From NCBI RefSeq assembly GCF_024701975.1, contig NZ_JANLNM010000004.1, positions 124,001 to 188,000 on the forward strand: DNA of 64,000 nucleotides. The letters are read 5' to 3'. This stretch comes from Variovorax sp. ZS18.2.2. GTDB taxonomy: Bacteria > Pseudomonadota > Gammaproteobacteria > Burkholderiales > Burkholderiaceae_C. Shown here one piece after another: positions 51,612-63,152 of the stretch (positions are counted from its first letter, which is position 1; every line of letters begins with the position of its first letter). The notes under the pieces are model-generated. The model was given only the letters and a program-made list of their open reading frames with translations, did no database searches and was not told where the DNA came from. The position numbers and the translations under genes were made by a program.

Positions 51612-53276
51612 ATGCCAAAGGAAGAATCGGGCCGTCTTTTCTCGAAGGTGGCCAAGTTTGTCCGCAATCCGCTCAAGGATTGGTCGGAGCTGGATGCGCC
51701 TTCCTCCGCGACGTCGGACTCCTCGCTGCCCGAGCAGACCTACAGCCGGGAGATGCTCAAGGAGATGATCGAGCGGCGCCAGCGCAACGACTTCGTGCGC
51801 CGGCGCGAGTTCGACATGCTGCGCAAGCTTCGTCAGCGCGAGGCGGCCGCCCACGCCTTCGAGGCGACGGTCACGCCGTCGTCGTTCAACATCAACAGCT
51901 CTTCGGAAAAGTCCGAGGGCCGCGCGCTCACGCTCAAGAAGATCGACGAGATCGAAGAGCAGATGTCGCAGCAGTGGTGGAAGGGCCGCGGCCCGAACGG
52001 CGAAACGCTGGTCAACCCGCCGCCCGATGCCGGGGCCGAGACGCTGCCGCCGGTGCATGTCGACGATCTGCTTCAACCGCCTCCGGTGCACCGCACGGTG
52101 GCGGCTGTGGCGCCCGTCGAAGCCGCAGGTGCGGCAGGTGCCGGCGGTGCGCCGCCGCTGCTGTCTTCCCGGCTGGCGCACGACGGCGCGATGGAAGAGG
52201 CCGTGATCCGCTTCGCGCACGGCGACGATGCCGGCGCCGAGGCCATCCTGCTGCAAGCGCTGGCGTCCGAGAGCACCCCGGCCGCCGACGGCGAGAACGA
52301 CGCCGCGGCCGAACGCGACGACAGCCGCTGGCGCACCCTGTTCGACCTGTACCGCGCCACCGGCGACGCCGCCAAGTTCGCGGCCGCCCGCATGCGCTAC
52401 GCGCAGCGCATGAAGCGCATGGGCCCCGACTGGGTGTCGCTCGAGGACCTGGCGCGCAGCGTGAAGGCGGTGACCGCGAGCGAAGAGGCCGAGCACGGCG
52501 GCGAGGGCGGTGGCGCCCAGGCCGACTGGAACAGCCCCGCGCGCCTGGCCCGCGAGGGGCTGATGAGCCTCACGCGCGCGCTGTCGCAGGCCGGTTCGGT
52601 CTGGACGCTCGACTGGCGCTCGCTGACCGCCATCGAGCCCGAAGCGGCCGCGCCGCTGCGCGTGCTGCTGACCCACTGGGCCGATTCGCCGGTCAAGCTG
52701 CGCTTCATCGGCACCGCGCAACTGCTGGCAGTGCTGGCCGAGGCGGCGCCCAACAACGAACGCGGCACCGACGACGTCTGGTGGCAGCTGCACCTGTCCG
52801 CGCTGCGGGTGATGCACCTGCCCGACGATTTCGAGCTGGTGGCGCTCAACTACTGCATCACCTACGAGGTGTCGCCGCCGTCCTGGCAGGACCCGATCGG
52901 CGAATGCACCGCGCTCGCCGCGCCGCCGCCGAGCCGCAGCAGCTCGGTGTGGTCGCTGCTGTCGAGTGCCGAATCCGAGAGCTTTCCCACCCACGACACG
53001 GGCTTTGCCGCGCTGGCGGGCGATCTGCGGGGCGAATCGCTGTCGGCCTGGCAACGGCTGGACACGGACCTGCGGCACACCACGGCGCCCGTCATTTCGT
53101 GCGCGGCGCTGCTGCGCATGGACCTGGCCGCCGCCGGCACGTTGCTGAGCTGGGTGCGGGCGCGCGACGCCAATGGCGAGCGGGTGCAGTTCGTCGATGC
53201 GCACCGGCTGATCGCCGCGCTTTTCGGCCTGGTAGGCATTGCCGACCACGCAACCGTAGCCGTTCGAAAGAACTGA
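51612..53276 (+). CDS. Burkholderiales-conserved protein with STAS-like C-terminal region
   Basis: 554 residues. The N-terminal quarter is charged and helical ([23 protein letters not shown]); the middle is Ala/Pro-rich linker, then a TPR-like region ([25 protein letters not shown]). Residues about 320-400 resemble a STAS domain: [22 protein letters not shown] and [15 protein letters not shown]. There is no signal peptide. The function is unknown; between dksA and hslVU it is probably housekeeping. Confidence 0.75.
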   Translation: MPKEESGRLFSKVAKFVRNPLKDWSELDAPSSATSDSSLPEQTYSREMLKEMIERRQRNDFVRRREFDMLRKLRQREAAAHAFEATVTPSSFNINSSSEKSEGRALTLKKIDEIEEQMSQQWWKGRGPNGETLVNPPPDAGAETLPPVHVDDLLQPPPVHRTVAAVAPVEAAGAAGAGGAPPLLSSRLAHDGAMEEAVIRFAHGDDAGAEAILLQALASESTPAADGENDAAAERDDSRWRTLFDLYRATGDAAKFAAARMRYAQRMKRMGPDWVSLEDLARSVKAVTASEEAEHGGEGGGAQADWNSPARLAREGLMSLTRALSQAGSVWTLDWRSLTAIEPEAAAPLRVLLTHWADSPVKLRFIGTAQLLAVLAEAAPNNERGTDDVWWQLHLSALRVMHLPDDFELVALNYCITYEVSPPSWQDPIGECTALAAPPPSRSSSVWSLLSSAESESFPTHDTGFAALAGDLRGESLSAWQRLDTDLRHTTAPVISCAALLRMDLAAAGTLLSWVRARDANGERVQFVDAHRLIAALFGLVGIADHATVAVRKN

Positions 53277-53330
53277 AACCGCCCCCTGCTCCGGGGTTGC
53301 ATTGCCCTCGGCCATCCCCAGATGGCTGCG

Positions 53331-53876
53331 ATGGAACAGTTTCACGGCACCACCATCGTGAGCGTGCGCCGCAAGACCCCCCAAGGCGACCAGGTCGCCA
53401 TCGGCGGGGACGGGCAGGTCACTCTCGGCAATATCGTCATCAAGGGCACGGCGCGCAAAGTGCGCCGCCTCTATCACGGCAAGGTGCTGGCCGGCTTCGC
53501 CGGCGCCACCGCCGATGCCTTCACGCTCTTCGAGCGCTTCGAGGCCAAGCTCGAAAAGCACCAGGGCAACCTGACCCGCGCGGCGGTCGAGCTCACCAAG
53601 GATTGGCGCACCGATCGCGTGCTGCGCAAGCTCGAGGCGATGCTGGCCGTGGCGGACGCCACCACCTCGCTCATCATCACCGGCAACGGAGACGTGCTGG
53701 AGCCCGAAGACGGCGTGATCGCCATCGGTTCGGGTGGCGCGTATGCCCAGTCGGCGGCCAAGGCGCTGATCGACAACACCGACCTCACAGCCGAGCAGAT
53801 CGTGCGCAAATCGCTGGCGATCGCCGGAGAAATCTGCATTTACACGAACATGAACCACACAGTGGAAGCGCTCTGA
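53331..53876 (+). CDS. hslV: HslV protease subunit of HslUV
   Basis: 181 residues from ATG 53331 (an ATG at 53322 would add three). The N-terminal threonine peptidase of the HslUV complex. The catalytic Thr of E. coli (position 1 after Met removal) corresponds to T7 in [14 protein letters not shown], so a short MEQFHG leader must be removed. [23 protein letters not shown] and [15 protein letters not shown] are family marks. It is 2 nt before hslU. Confidence 0.93.
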   Translation: MEQFHGTTIVSVRRKTPQGDQVAIGGDGQVTLGNIVIKGTARKVRRLYHGKVLAGFAGATADAFTLFERFEAKLEKHQGNLTRAAVELTKDWRTDRVLRKLEAMLAVADATTSLIITGNGDVLEPEDGVIAIGSGGAYAQSAAKALIDNTDLTAEQIVRKSLAIAGEICIYTNMNHTVEAL

Positions 53877-53878
53877 CC

Positions 53879-55207
<1,329 letters not shown>

Positions 55208-55219
55208 AGCTGCTTCCTC

Positions 55220-55239
55220 TTCCCCCTGTAACGGGGGAA
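55220..55239 (+). terminator. possible hslU terminator hairpin (no U-tract)
   Basis: TTCCCCC-TGTAAC-GGGGGAA, 7-bp stem, 13 nt after the hslU stop. It has no T-run, so rho-independent termination is uncertain; it may instead be part of a dispersed repeat. Confidence 0.35.
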
Positions 55240-55365
55240 TGCTTCACGCATTACTTTCACTGCGTGAGCTAAGTACTTCATTTTCAACGAAATTCACCGA
55301 TTCCGAGGTTTTGGAATCGGCGCTAAGTCGTTGATTCCATTACAAAAAATACCACCAACGGCCAG

Positions 55366-55430
55366 TTGCGCCCCAAGTGTTTCCTGCTACAGTGCAAAAA
55401 AGTGCAGTTAAGTGGGAAAAAGTGCGGGTA
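55366..55430 (+). promoter_or_regulatory. mraZ (dcw cluster) promoter with 10-bp-spaced MraZ-type direct repeats
   Basis: Possible -35 TTGCGC (55366-55371) and -10 TACAGT (55388-55393). From 55391 four consecutive 10-bp units follow: AGTGCAAAAA, AGTGCAGTTA, AGTGGGAAAA, AGTGCGGGTA (55391-55430). MraZ binds tandem TGGGN-type boxes spaced by 5 nt, i.e. a 10-bp period, so these are its probable operator. They overlap the -10 region, consistent with MraZ autorepression of the dcw cluster. Confidence 0.8.
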
Positions 55431-55473
55431 GTGCCTCTTTCGGGCATTGCAGCACCTCCCAACACAGGGGTTT

Positions 55474-55908
55474 GTGGTCGTGTTTCAAGGCGCTTCATCG
55501 CTCAGTCTGGATGCCAAGGGGCGGCTCTCCGTGCCGACCCGGCACCGTGACGTCCTGAGCGCGACGGCAGGCGGCCAGCTCACGATCACCAAGCATCCGC
55601 ACGGGTGCCTGATGGTGTTCCCCCGTCCCGAATGGGAAAAATTCCGCGAGCGCATCGCCGCACTGCCGATGTCGGCGCAGTGGTGGAAGCGCGTCTTCCT
55701 CGGCAACGCGATGGACGTGGAGATGGACGGCACCGGCCGCATCCTGGTCTCGCCCGAGCTGCGCGCCGCCACCGGCATCGTGCGCGACACGCTGCTGCTG
55801 GGCATGGGCAACCACTTCGAACTCTGGGACAAGGCCACCTACGAGGCCAAGGAGGCCGAGGCCACCCAGGGCGAGATGCCGGATGTGTTTCAGGACTTCG
55901 CGTTCTGA
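55474..55908 (+). CDS. mraZ: MraZ transcriptional regulator of the dcw cluster
   Basis: 144 residues from GTG 55474; GTG 55480 (better spaced from AGGGG at 55467) is also possible, and the TTG at 55447 is not. The family start [22 protein letters not shown] and the two SpoVT/AbrB-like halves (second at [14 protein letters not shown]) are clear. Binds direct repeats in its own promoter (55391-55430) and controls the cluster, including the genes downstream. Confidence 0.95.
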   Translation: MVVFQGASSLSLDAKGRLSVPTRHRDVLSATAGGQLTITKHPHGCLMVFPRPEWEKFRERIAALPMSAQWWKRVFLGNAMDVEMDGTGRILVSPELRAATGIVRDTLLLGMGNHFELWDKATYEAKEAEATQGEMPDVFQDFAF

Positions 55909-55916
55909 GGACCCAC

Positions 55917-56840
55917 GTGAACACCCCATGGACCCATACGACCGTCTTGCTGAACGAAGCGGTGGAAGCCCTTCTTTCCGGCAGCACGACGGCCACCGGC
56001 ACCTACGTGGACGCCACCTTCGGTCGGGGAGGGCACGCGCGCGCGATCCTCGCGCGGCTGGCGCCGGAAGGCAGGCTGATCGCATTCGACAAGGATGCGG
56101 AAGCGGTGGCCGAAGCAGCGCGCATCTCGGATGCGCGTTTTTCCATCCGGCACCAGGGATTCCGTTCGCTGGGCGAATTGCCCGATGCGAGCGTCACCGG
56201 CTTGTTGATGGACCTGGGCGTGAGTTCGCCGCAGATCGACAACCCGGTGCGCGGCTTCAGTTTTCGATTCGACGGCCCGCTCGACATGCGCATGGACACC
56301 ACGCGCGGCGAGAGCGTGGCCGATTGGCTGGCAACGGCCGAACTTCAGCAGATTGCAGAGGTGATCCGTGACTATGGCGAAGAACGGTTTGCTGTTCAGA
56401 TTGCAAAGGCGATTGTTGCTCGCCGACAAGAACGGGGCGCAATTTCAACCACCACCGAACTGGCCGAGCTCGTGGCTGGCACGGTCAAAACCCGCGAGCA
56501 GGGCCAGAACCCTGCAACGCGCACATTTCAGGCTTTTCGGATTTTCATCAACGCCGAGCTTGAAGAGCTGCAACAGGCGCTAGAGGCGAGCCTGTCCGTG
56601 TTGCAGCCCGGAGGCCGGCTCGCGGTGATCAGCTTCCACTCGCTGGAAGACCGCATCGTCAAGCAGTTCATCGCGAAGCACTCCAAGGAGGTCTACGACC
56701 GCCGGGCGCCTTTTGCTGCGCCCAAGGTGATGAAGCTCAATGCGCTCGAGCGCATCAAGCCGTCCGAAGACGAAGTGCGCGGCAATCCGCGTTCGCGCAG
56801 CGCGATCTTGCGCGTGGCCGAACGCACCGGGGCCAACTGA
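55917..56840 (+). CDS. rsmH: 16S rRNA N4-cytidine methyltransferase RsmH
   Basis: 307 residues from GTG 55917 ([16 protein letters not shown]). SAM-binding [20 protein letters not shown] is diagnostic of MraW/RsmH, which makes m4Cm1402. Further family marks are [20 protein letters not shown] and [15 protein letters not shown]. It starts 8 nt after mraZ, followed by ftsL 1 nt later. Confidence 0.96.
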   Translation: MNTPWTHTTVLLNEAVEALLSGSTTATGTYVDATFGRGGHARAILARLAPEGRLIAFDKDAEAVAEAARISDARFSIRHQGFRSLGELPDASVTGLLMDLGVSSPQIDNPVRGFSFRFDGPLDMRMDTTRGESVADWLATAELQQIAEVIRDYGEERFAVQIAKAIVARRQERGAISTTTELAELVAGTVKTREQGQNPATRTFQAFRIFINAELEELQQALEASLSVLQPGGRLAVISFHSLEDRIVKQFIAKHSKEVYDRRAPFAAPKVMKLNALERIKPSEDEVRGNPRSRSAILRVAERTGAN

Positions 56841-56841
56841 C

Positions 56842-57189
56842 ATGGCCCGCCTGAACCTGCTCCTGCTGATGGCCGTCATCGCGACGTCGCTCTATCTCGT
56901 CCATACGCAGTACCGCTCGCGCCAGCTCTACACCGAGCTCGACCGCGTGCAGCAGGAAGCCCGCCGCCTCGATACCGATCACGACCGCTTGCAGGTCGAG
57001 AAGCGCGCCCAGGCCACGCCGCTGCGCGTCGAGAAGCTCGCCAAGGAGCAGCTGCAGATGCGCACCACCACGCCGGCCATCACGCAGTACGTGCGCCCGG
57101 ACGGCTCGGTGATCCCGGCCGTCGCGCCGCTGCCGCCGGTCACGCCGCCGAAGCCGGCCGCCACCAGCGCCAGGGGGGCTGCACGATGA
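56842..57189 (+). CDS. ftsL: cell division protein FtsL
   Basis: 115 residues. A short basic start, one membrane segment (about 4-20, LNLLLLMAVIATSLYLV), then a leucine/heptad-type coiled coil (YTELDRVQQEARRLDTDHDRLQVE) and a Pro-rich tail (VAPLPPVTPPKP). Part of the FtsQLB complex that activates septal peptidoglycan synthesis at the divisome. Its stop overlaps the ATG of ftsI. Confidence 0.92.
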   Translation: MARLNLLLLMAVIATSLYLVHTQYRSRQLYTELDRVQQEARRLDTDHDRLQVEKRAQATPLRVEKLAKEQLQMRTTTPAITQYVRPDGSVIPAVAPLPPVTPPKPAATSARGAAR

Positions 57190-58940
57190 GCCGCAGCGAC
57201 CGCAGCGTGCGCTACACCACCAGCCCCTTGCTCGCGAGCAAGACGCCGGTGTGGCGCAGCAAGTTCATCGTCGCGGGCATCGCCTTCGGCTTCGTCATGC
57301 TGGCGGGGCGCGCCGCGTACGTGCAGGTCTTCAACAACAGCTTCTTCCAGCGGCAGGGCGAAGTGCGCTTTGCGCGCACGCTCGAGTTGCCGGCCAACCG
57401 CGGCCGCATCCTCGACCGCAACGGGCTCATCCTGGCCTCCAGCGTGGTGGCGCCGAGCATCTGGGCCATTCCCGAAGACATCGAGCGCGACGACCCCGAA
57501 GTGCGCGCCAAGCTCAAGCAGGTGGCCAAGCTGCTGGAGATGCCGCAGAAAGACTTCGACAAGAAGCTCCAGGACGAGGACAAGACCTTCGTCTGGATCA
57601 AGCGCCAGGTCGACGAGCCCATCGCCAAGCAGATCGCCGCGATGAACCTGAAGGGCATCTACCAGCGCAAGGAATACAAGCGCCAGTACCCCGAGGGCGA
57701 GGCCGCCGCGCACGTGGTCGGCTTCACCAACGTGGAAGACAGCGGCCAGGAAGGCATCGAGCTCGCGTTCAACGGCGATCTGGCCGGCAAGGCGGGTTCG
57801 CGCCGCGTCATCAAGGACCGCCTGGGCCGCGTGGTCGAGGGCGTGGGCGACATCGTGCCGCCGCTGGACGGCAAGGACATCCAGCTGAGCGTCGACAGCA
57901 AGGTGCAGTTCTTCGCCTACCAGAAGCTGCGCGACGCGGTGACGGCGCGCAAGGCCAAGGCCGGCAGCGTGGTGGTGCTCGACTCCATCACCGGCGAGGT
58001 GCTGGCGCTGGCCAACTACCCGAGCTACGTACCCGACAAGCGCCAGAACCTCACCGGCGAACAGCTGCGCAACCGCGCGGTCACCGACACCTTCGAGCCC
58101 GGCTCGACGATGAAGCCCATCACTGTCGCCATGGCGTTGGAGGCGGGCAGGATCACGCCAAAAACCATCATCGATACGACTCCTGGCCGCTACCAGTTAG
58201 GAGGCTTCACGATCACCGACACCCACAACAACGGGGCATTGACGGTCGAAGGCGTGATCCAGAAGTCGAGCAACGTCGGCGCGCTCAAGATCGCGCAGAA
58301 GATGACCCCGCACGAGATGTGGGACACCTACACCGCGCTCGGCTACGGCCAGAAGCCGCAGATCCAGTTCCCCGGCGCGGTCACTGGGCGCCTGCGCCCG
58401 TGGAAGACCTGGAAGCCGGTCGAGCAGGCCACCATGGCCTACGGCTACGGGCTGTCGGCGTCGCTGTTCCAGATGGCGCATTCGTACACCTCGTTCGCAC
58501 ACGACGGCTCGATCATTCCCGTCACCATCCTCAAAAACTCCGAGCCGCCGGTCGGCATGCGTGTGTTCTCGCCCTCCAACGCGCTCGCCGTGCGCAAGAT
58601 GCTGCAGATGGCGGCCGGCCCCGGCGGCACTGGCACACGCGCGCAGACGATCGGCTATTCGGTCGGCGGCAAGTCGGGCACGGCCCACAAGCAGGTCGGC
58701 AAGGGCTACGCGAGCAACAAGTACCGCGCGTGGTTCACCGGCATGGCACCCATCGAGAAGCCGCGCATCATCGTCGCGGTGATGATCGACGAGCCCAGCG
58801 ACGGCCAGTATTTCGGCGGCGTTGCGGCAGCGCCCGTGTTCAGCGAAGTCGTGCAGCAGACGTTGCGCATGATGAACGTCGCCCCCGATCTGGCAGTCAA
58901 GCCGCTCGTGCTGACGCAAGACGCCCCCGAGAGCTTCTGA
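57186..58940 (+). CDS. ftsI: peptidoglycan transpeptidase FtsI (PBP3)
   Basis: 584 residues. One N-terminal anchor (about 26-46) then PBP dimerisation domain (ANRGRILDRNG) and transpeptidase with S307-x-x-K310 (GSTMKP), the SSN motif in QKSSNVGALK and KSGTAHK (about 495-501). Crosslinks septal peptidoglycan. Length fits the family (E. coli FtsI has 588). Confidence 0.96.
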   Translation: MSRSDRSVRYTTSPLLASKTPVWRSKFIVAGIAFGFVMLAGRAAYVQVFNNSFFQRQGEVRFARTLELPANRGRILDRNGLILASSVVAPSIWAIPEDIERDDPEVRAKLKQVAKLLEMPQKDFDKKLQDEDKTFVWIKRQVDEPIAKQIAAMNLKGIYQRKEYKRQYPEGEAAAHVVGFTNVEDSGQEGIELAFNGDLAGKAGSRRVIKDRLGRVVEGVGDIVPPLDGKDIQLSVDSKVQFFAYQKLRDAVTARKAKAGSVVVLDSITGEVLALANYPSYVPDKRQNLTGEQLRNRAVTDTFEPGSTMKPITVAMALEAGRITPKTIIDTTPGRYQLGGFTITDTHNNGALTVEGVIQKSSNVGALKIAQKMTPHEMWDTYTALGYGQKPQIQFPGAVTGRLRPWKTWKPVEQATMAYGYGLSASLFQMAHSYTSFAHDGSIIPVTILKNSEPPVGMRVFSPSNALAVRKMLQMAAGPGGTGTRAQTIGYSVGGKSGTAHKQVGKGYASNKYRAWFTGMAPIEKPRIIVAVMIDEPSDGQYFGGVAAAPVFSEVVQQTLRMMNVAPDLAVKPLVLTQDAPESF

Positions 58941-58942
58941 GC

Positions 58943-60505
58943 ATGCTGACACTCACATCCCCCCAACTGGCCGCGCTCTGGCTCAAGGAGCGCGTGCAGG
59001 GTGCGCTGCATGCCGACAGCCGGCCCGTGGGCGCGGGCGACGGCTTCATCGCGTGGCCCGGCGCCGCGACCGACGGGCGCAAGCATGTGGCGGCCGCGCT
59101 GGCGCAGGGCGCCGCAGCCTGCCTGGTCGAGTACGAGGGCGTCGATGCCTTCGGCTTCGATCAAAGTGAATACAGCGACCGCATCGCGGCCTACCCGGGC
59201 CTGAAGGCCGCCACCGGCCCGATTGCCTCGGCCTTCCACGACAACCCCTCGGCGCTGCTCGACGTGCTGGCTGTGACCGGCACCAACGGCAAGACCTCCA
59301 CCGCGTGGTGGCTGGCCGAGTCGCTTTCCACGCTGCGTGCGCCCGGCGGCGTTCGCGCGATGCGGCCCGACGGCACCATGGAGCGCAGCGCACCTTCGCC
59401 CTGCGCGGTGATGGGCACGCTGGGCATCGGCGTGCCGCCCGATCTCACCTACACCGGCCTCACCACGCCCGACCCCGTGATGATGCAGGGCGAGTTGCGC
59501 GCGCTGGTCGCGCGCGGCTTCGGCGCCTGCGCCATCGAGGCCTCGTCGATCGGCATCGCCGAACGCCGGCTCGACGGCGCGCAGATCGCGGTCGCGGTGT
59601 TCACCAATTTCACGCAGGACCACCTCGACTACCACGGCAGTATGGATGCCTACTGGGAAGCCAAGGCCGAGCTCTTCCGCTGGCTGGGCCTGCGCGCCGC
59701 GGTGATCAACATCGACGACATGCACGGCGCGAGCCTGTGCGCCAATCTCGTGGACGCCGGCATCGGCGCGCTCGACGTCTGGACCGTGTCGGCCGGCGGC
59801 AAGGCGGCGCGCCTCGTGGCACGCGACATCGGCTACGACGCGCAGGGGCTGCAGTTCTCGGTGGCCGAACACGGCACCGCATCGGTCGAGCGGCTTTCCA
59901 CCGGCCTGATCGGCCAGTACAACGTGGCCAATCTGCTCGGTGTGCTCGGTACGCTGCGCGCGCTGGGGCTCTCGCTGTCGCAGGCGGTGGCAGCCTGCGC
60001 GAATCTCACGAGCGTGCCGGGTCGCATGGAGCGCGTGAGCGTCGGTGGCGATGCGCCGCTGGCCGTGGTCGATTACGCCCACACGCCCGACGCGCTCGAC
60101 AAGGCGCTCGCCGGCCTGCGTCCACTGGCGCAGCAGCGCGGCGGCGCGCTCTGGTGCCTGTTCGGCTGCGGCGGCGACCGCGACCCGATCAAGCGGCCGA
60201 TGATGGCCGCCGTCGCCGAGCGCCAGGCCGACCACGTCATCGTGACCAGCGACAACCCGCGCAGCGAAAAGCCCGACGCGATCATCAGCCAGGTGCTGCG
60301 CGGCTTCTCGCGTTCCGACGCCGCCCAGGTGCAGCCCGACCGCGCGGCAGCCATCGCCGATGCGATCGCGCAGGCCGCGCCGCAGGACGTGGTGCTGATC
60401 GCCGGCAAGGGCCATGAGGCCTGGCAGGAGATTGCGGGCCAGCGCATTCCGTTCTCCGACAAGACCCATGCGCTGGATGCGCTGACGAAGCGAGGTGCGG
60501 CATGA
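58943..60505 (+). CDS. murE: UDP-MurNAc-tripeptide ligase MurE (meso-diaminopimelate-adding)
   Basis: 520 residues. ATP loop TGTNGKTS (112-119); the DNPR motif (in TSDNPRSEKP), which selects meso-diaminopimelate over lysine; GKGHE at the C-terminus. Adds the third residue of the stem peptide, using the product of dapF in this same window. It starts 3 nt after ftsI and overlaps murF by 4 nt. Confidence 0.97.
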   Translation: MLTLTSPQLAALWLKERVQGALHADSRPVGAGDGFIAWPGAATDGRKHVAAALAQGAAACLVEYEGVDAFGFDQSEYSDRIAAYPGLKAATGPIASAFHDNPSALLDVLAVTGTNGKTSTAWWLAESLSTLRAPGGVRAMRPDGTMERSAPSPCAVMGTLGIGVPPDLTYTGLTTPDPVMMQGELRALVARGFGACAIEASSIGIAERRLDGAQIAVAVFTNFTQDHLDYHGSMDAYWEAKAELFRWLGLRAAVINIDDMHGASLCANLVDAGIGALDVWTVSAGGKAARLVARDIGYDAQGLQFSVAEHGTASVERLSTGLIGQYNVANLLGVLGTLRALGLSLSQAVAACANLTSVPGRMERVSVGGDAPLAVVDYAHTPDALDKALAGLRPLAQQRGGALWCLFGCGGDRDPIKRPMMAAVAERQADHVIVTSDNPRSEKPDAIISQVLRGFSRSDAAQVQPDRAAAIADAIAQAAPQDVVLIAGKGHEAWQEIAGQRIPFSDKTHALDALTKRGAA

Positions 60506-61941
60506 GCGATATGACGCCGCTGAACATGACGCTCGCCCAGGCGCAGCAATGGATTCCGGGTTCGCGCCTCGTGGGCGACCCGGCGACGGTCATCGCGCGC
60601 GTGCACACCGACACCCGCACGCTGGCAGAGGGCGACCTGTTCGTCGCGCTCAAGGGCGAGCGTTTCGACGCCAACGATTTCCTGGCCCAGGCCAAGGAGC
60701 ACGGCGCCGTCGCCGCCATCGCCCACCACGGACTCGAAGCCGCCGGCCTCGCGGGCCTCGAAGTGCCCGACTCGCTGGTTGCGCTGGGTGCGCTCGGCGC
60801 GGGCTGGCGTGCGCAGTTCGAACTGCCGCTGATCGCCGTCACCGGCAGCAACGGCAAGACGACCGTCACGCAGATGATCGCGGCGATCCTTGTCGCCTTC
60901 CGCGCCGACCGCGCGCTGGCCACGGCCGGCAATTTCAACAACGAGATCGGCGTGCCGCTCACGCTGCTGCGCCTGCGCGCGCGCCACCAGCACGCGGTGC
61001 TCGAGCTGGGCATGAACCATCCGGGCGAGATCGCGCGGCTGGCCGCCATCTCGCGCCCGACCATCGCGCTGGTCAACAACGCCCAGCGCGAGCACCAGGA
61101 ATTCATGGCCACCGTCGAGGCGGTCGCCATCGAGAACGCCGCCGTGTTCGCGGTGCTGCCCGATGACGGCACGGCCGTCTTCCCGTACGGCGACACCTTC
61201 ACCTCGCTCTGGACCGACATGGCGCACGACGGCGGTTCGCGCCGCTGCCTGACCTTCGGCGAAGACGAGGGTGCCGACATCTCGCCGGACAGCGCCGAAT
61301 GGAAGCAGGGCGCCTGGGCGGTGCGCATCCGCACGCCGCTGGGCGCCTTCGATGCGCAGTTGCACATCGCCGGCCGCCACAACGTGGGCAACGCGCTGGC
61401 CGCCACCGCCTGCGCGCTGGCCGCCGGCGTGCCGCTCGATCGCGTTGCCGAAGGCCTGTCGGCCTTCGAACCGGTCAAGGGCCGCTCCAAGGCCAGCGAG
61501 GTCGTGCTATCGAACAAGCACACGCTCACGCTGGTCGACGACAGCTACAACGCCAACCCCGATTCCGTGATCGCCGCCATCGACGTGCTCGCGGGCCTGC
61601 CCGGTCCGCGCCTGCTGGTGCTCGGCGACATGGGCGAGGTCGGCAACCGCGCGCCGGAGTTCCACGCCGAGGTCGGCGCCTGGGCGAAGCAGCGCGGCAT
61701 CGAGGCCGTCTACACGCTCGGCACCGAGACCGCGCACACCGTCGCGGCCTTCCAGGACGCGGACAACGGCCGTCATTTCGGTGACTACGAAGCGCTCCAT
61801 GCCGCCGTGCTCGCCCGCCTGCCGCTGGTCGGCAGCGTGCTCGTCAAGGGCTCGCGCTTCATGAAGATGGAACGCGTGGTGCAGGCCATCGGCGGTCTCG
61901 CCCAGTCACACCCCAAAACAACAAAAGGAGGCCGGTCATGA
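60502..61941 (+). CDS. murF: UDP-MurNAc-tripeptide D-alanyl-D-alanine ligase MurF
   Basis: 479 residues. ATP loop TGSNGKTTVT (114-123), the RHNVGNALAA domain-2 motif and the C-terminal LVDDSYNANPDS, together characteristic of MurF. Completes the pentapeptide by adding D-Ala-D-Ala. ATG overlaps the murE stop (ATGA). The next gene, mraY, starts 23 nt after its stop. Confidence 0.97.
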   Translation: MSDMTPLNMTLAQAQQWIPGSRLVGDPATVIARVHTDTRTLAEGDLFVALKGERFDANDFLAQAKEHGAVAAIAHHGLEAAGLAGLEVPDSLVALGALGAGWRAQFELPLIAVTGSNGKTTVTQMIAAILVAFRADRALATAGNFNNEIGVPLTLLRLRARHQHAVLELGMNHPGEIARLAAISRPTIALVNNAQREHQEFMATVEAVAIENAAVFAVLPDDGTAVFPYGDTFTSLWTDMAHDGGSRRCLTFGEDEGADISPDSAEWKQGAWAVRIRTPLGAFDAQLHIAGRHNVGNALAATACALAAGVPLDRVAEGLSAFEPVKGRSKASEVVLSNKHTLTLVDDSYNANPDSVIAAIDVLAGLPGPRLLVLGDMGEVGNRAPEFHAEVGAWAKQRGIEAVYTLGTETAHTVAAFQDADNGRHFGDYEALHAAVLARLPLVGSVLVKGSRFMKMERVVQAIGGLAQSHPKTTKGGRS

Positions 61942-61963
61942 CGCATGAGCCGCGCGACACACC

Positions 61964-63142
61964 ATGCTGCTGAGCCTTGCCCAATGGCTGCAGACGCTCT
62001 CGCCCGAGTTCGGGTTTTTGCGCGTTTTCCAGTACCTCACCTTCCGCGCGCTGATGGCCGCGGTGACGGCGCTCGTGGTCGGCCTGGTGGCCGGTCCCTA
62101 CGTGATCCGCCGCCTCACCGCGCTCAAGATCGGCCAGCCGATCCGCGGCTACGGCATGGAAACGCACCTCACCAAGAGCGGCACGCCCACCATGGGCGGC
62201 GTGCTGGTGCTGTTCGCGATCGCGTTCGCCACGCTCTTGTGGTTCGACATCTCGAACCGCTTCGTGTGGATCGTGCTGTGGGTGACGATGGGTTTCGGCG
62301 CCATCGGCTGGGTCGACGACTGGCGCAAGGTGGTGCGCAAGGACCCCGAAGGCATGCGCTCGCGCGAGAAGTATTTCTGGCAGTCGGTGGTCGGCCTGCT
62401 CGCGGGCTTCTACCTGCTCTTCAGCATTTCAGAGAGCTCCAACTGGCGCGTGATCCAGCTGTTCTTCGCCTGGGTGCAGTCGGGCTTCGACCTCGACTTT
62501 CCGCCGAAGATCAACCTGCTGGTGCCCTTCTTCAAGGAAGTGAGCTATCCGCTGGGTGGCATCGGCTTCGTGATCCTCACGTACCTCGTGATCGTGGGCG
62601 CAAGCAATGCGGTCAACCTCACCGACGGGCTCGATGGTCTTGCGATCATGCCGGTGGTGATGGTGGGCTCGGCGCTGGGCGTGTTCGCCTACGTCACGGG
62701 CAGCGCGGTGTATTCCAAGTACCTCTTGTTCCCCAACATCCCGGGCTCGGGCGAACTGCTGGTGTTCTGCTCGGCCATGGCCGGTGCGGGCCTCGCGTTC
62801 CTCTGGTTCAACACGCATCCGGCGCAGGTGTTCATGGGCGACGTGGGCGCGCTCGCGCTTGGCGGCGCGCTGGGCACCATCGCGGTCATCGTGCGCCAGG
62901 AGATCGTGTTCTTCATCATGGGCGGCATCTTCGTGGTCGAGGCGATCTCGGTGATGGCGCAGGTCATGTACTTCAAGTACACGAAGAAGCGCTACGGCGA
63001 AGGCCGCCGCGTGCTGAAGATGGCGCCGCTGCACCACCACTTCGAGAAGAGCGGCTGGCGCGAGACGCAGGTCGTGGTGCGCTTCTGGATCATCACGATG
63101 CTGCTTTGCCTCGTGGGTCTTTCGACGCTGAAGCTGCGGTGA
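61964..63142 (+). CDS. mraY: phospho-MurNAc-pentapeptide translocase MraY
   Basis: 392 residues, about ten membrane segments. Catalytic marks are [17 protein letters not shown] with Asp pair, [13 protein letters not shown] (catalytic Asp) and the C-terminal [12 protein letters not shown]. Transfers the MurNAc-pentapeptide to undecaprenyl phosphate, making lipid I. Length is typical. The upstream gap has AGGAGG within CAAAAGGAGGCC. It precedes murD by 10 nt. Confidence 0.97.
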   Translation: MLLSLAQWLQTLSPEFGFLRVFQYLTFRALMAAVTALVVGLVAGPYVIRRLTALKIGQPIRGYGMETHLTKSGTPTMGGVLVLFAIAFATLLWFDISNRFVWIVLWVTMGFGAIGWVDDWRKVVRKDPEGMRSREKYFWQSVVGLLAGFYLLFSISESSNWRVIQLFFAWVQSGFDLDFPPKINLLVPFFKEVSYPLGGIGFVILTYLVIVGASNAVNLTDGLDGLAIMPVVMVGSALGVFAYVTGSAVYSKYLLFPNIPGSGELLVFCSAMAGAGLAFLWFNTHPAQVFMGDVGALALGGALGTIAVIVRQEIVFFIMGGIFVVEAISVMAQVMYFKYTKKRYGEGRRVLKMAPLHHHFEKSGWRETQVVVRFWIITMLLCLVGLSTLKLR

Positions 63143-63152
63143 GAAGAAACAG

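Noticed and set aside
51570..53858. 762-codon minus-strand open frame across the STAS-like gene and hslV
   Set aside because: It is antisense to hslV and its neighbour, has no recognisable domain and shows the same His/Arg/Gly shadow composition.
57251..60505. 1084-codon plus-strand open frame reaching through ftsI into murE
   Set aside because: Only the murE part (from ATG 58943) is real; the earlier part is an out-of-frame reading of ftsI without stops.
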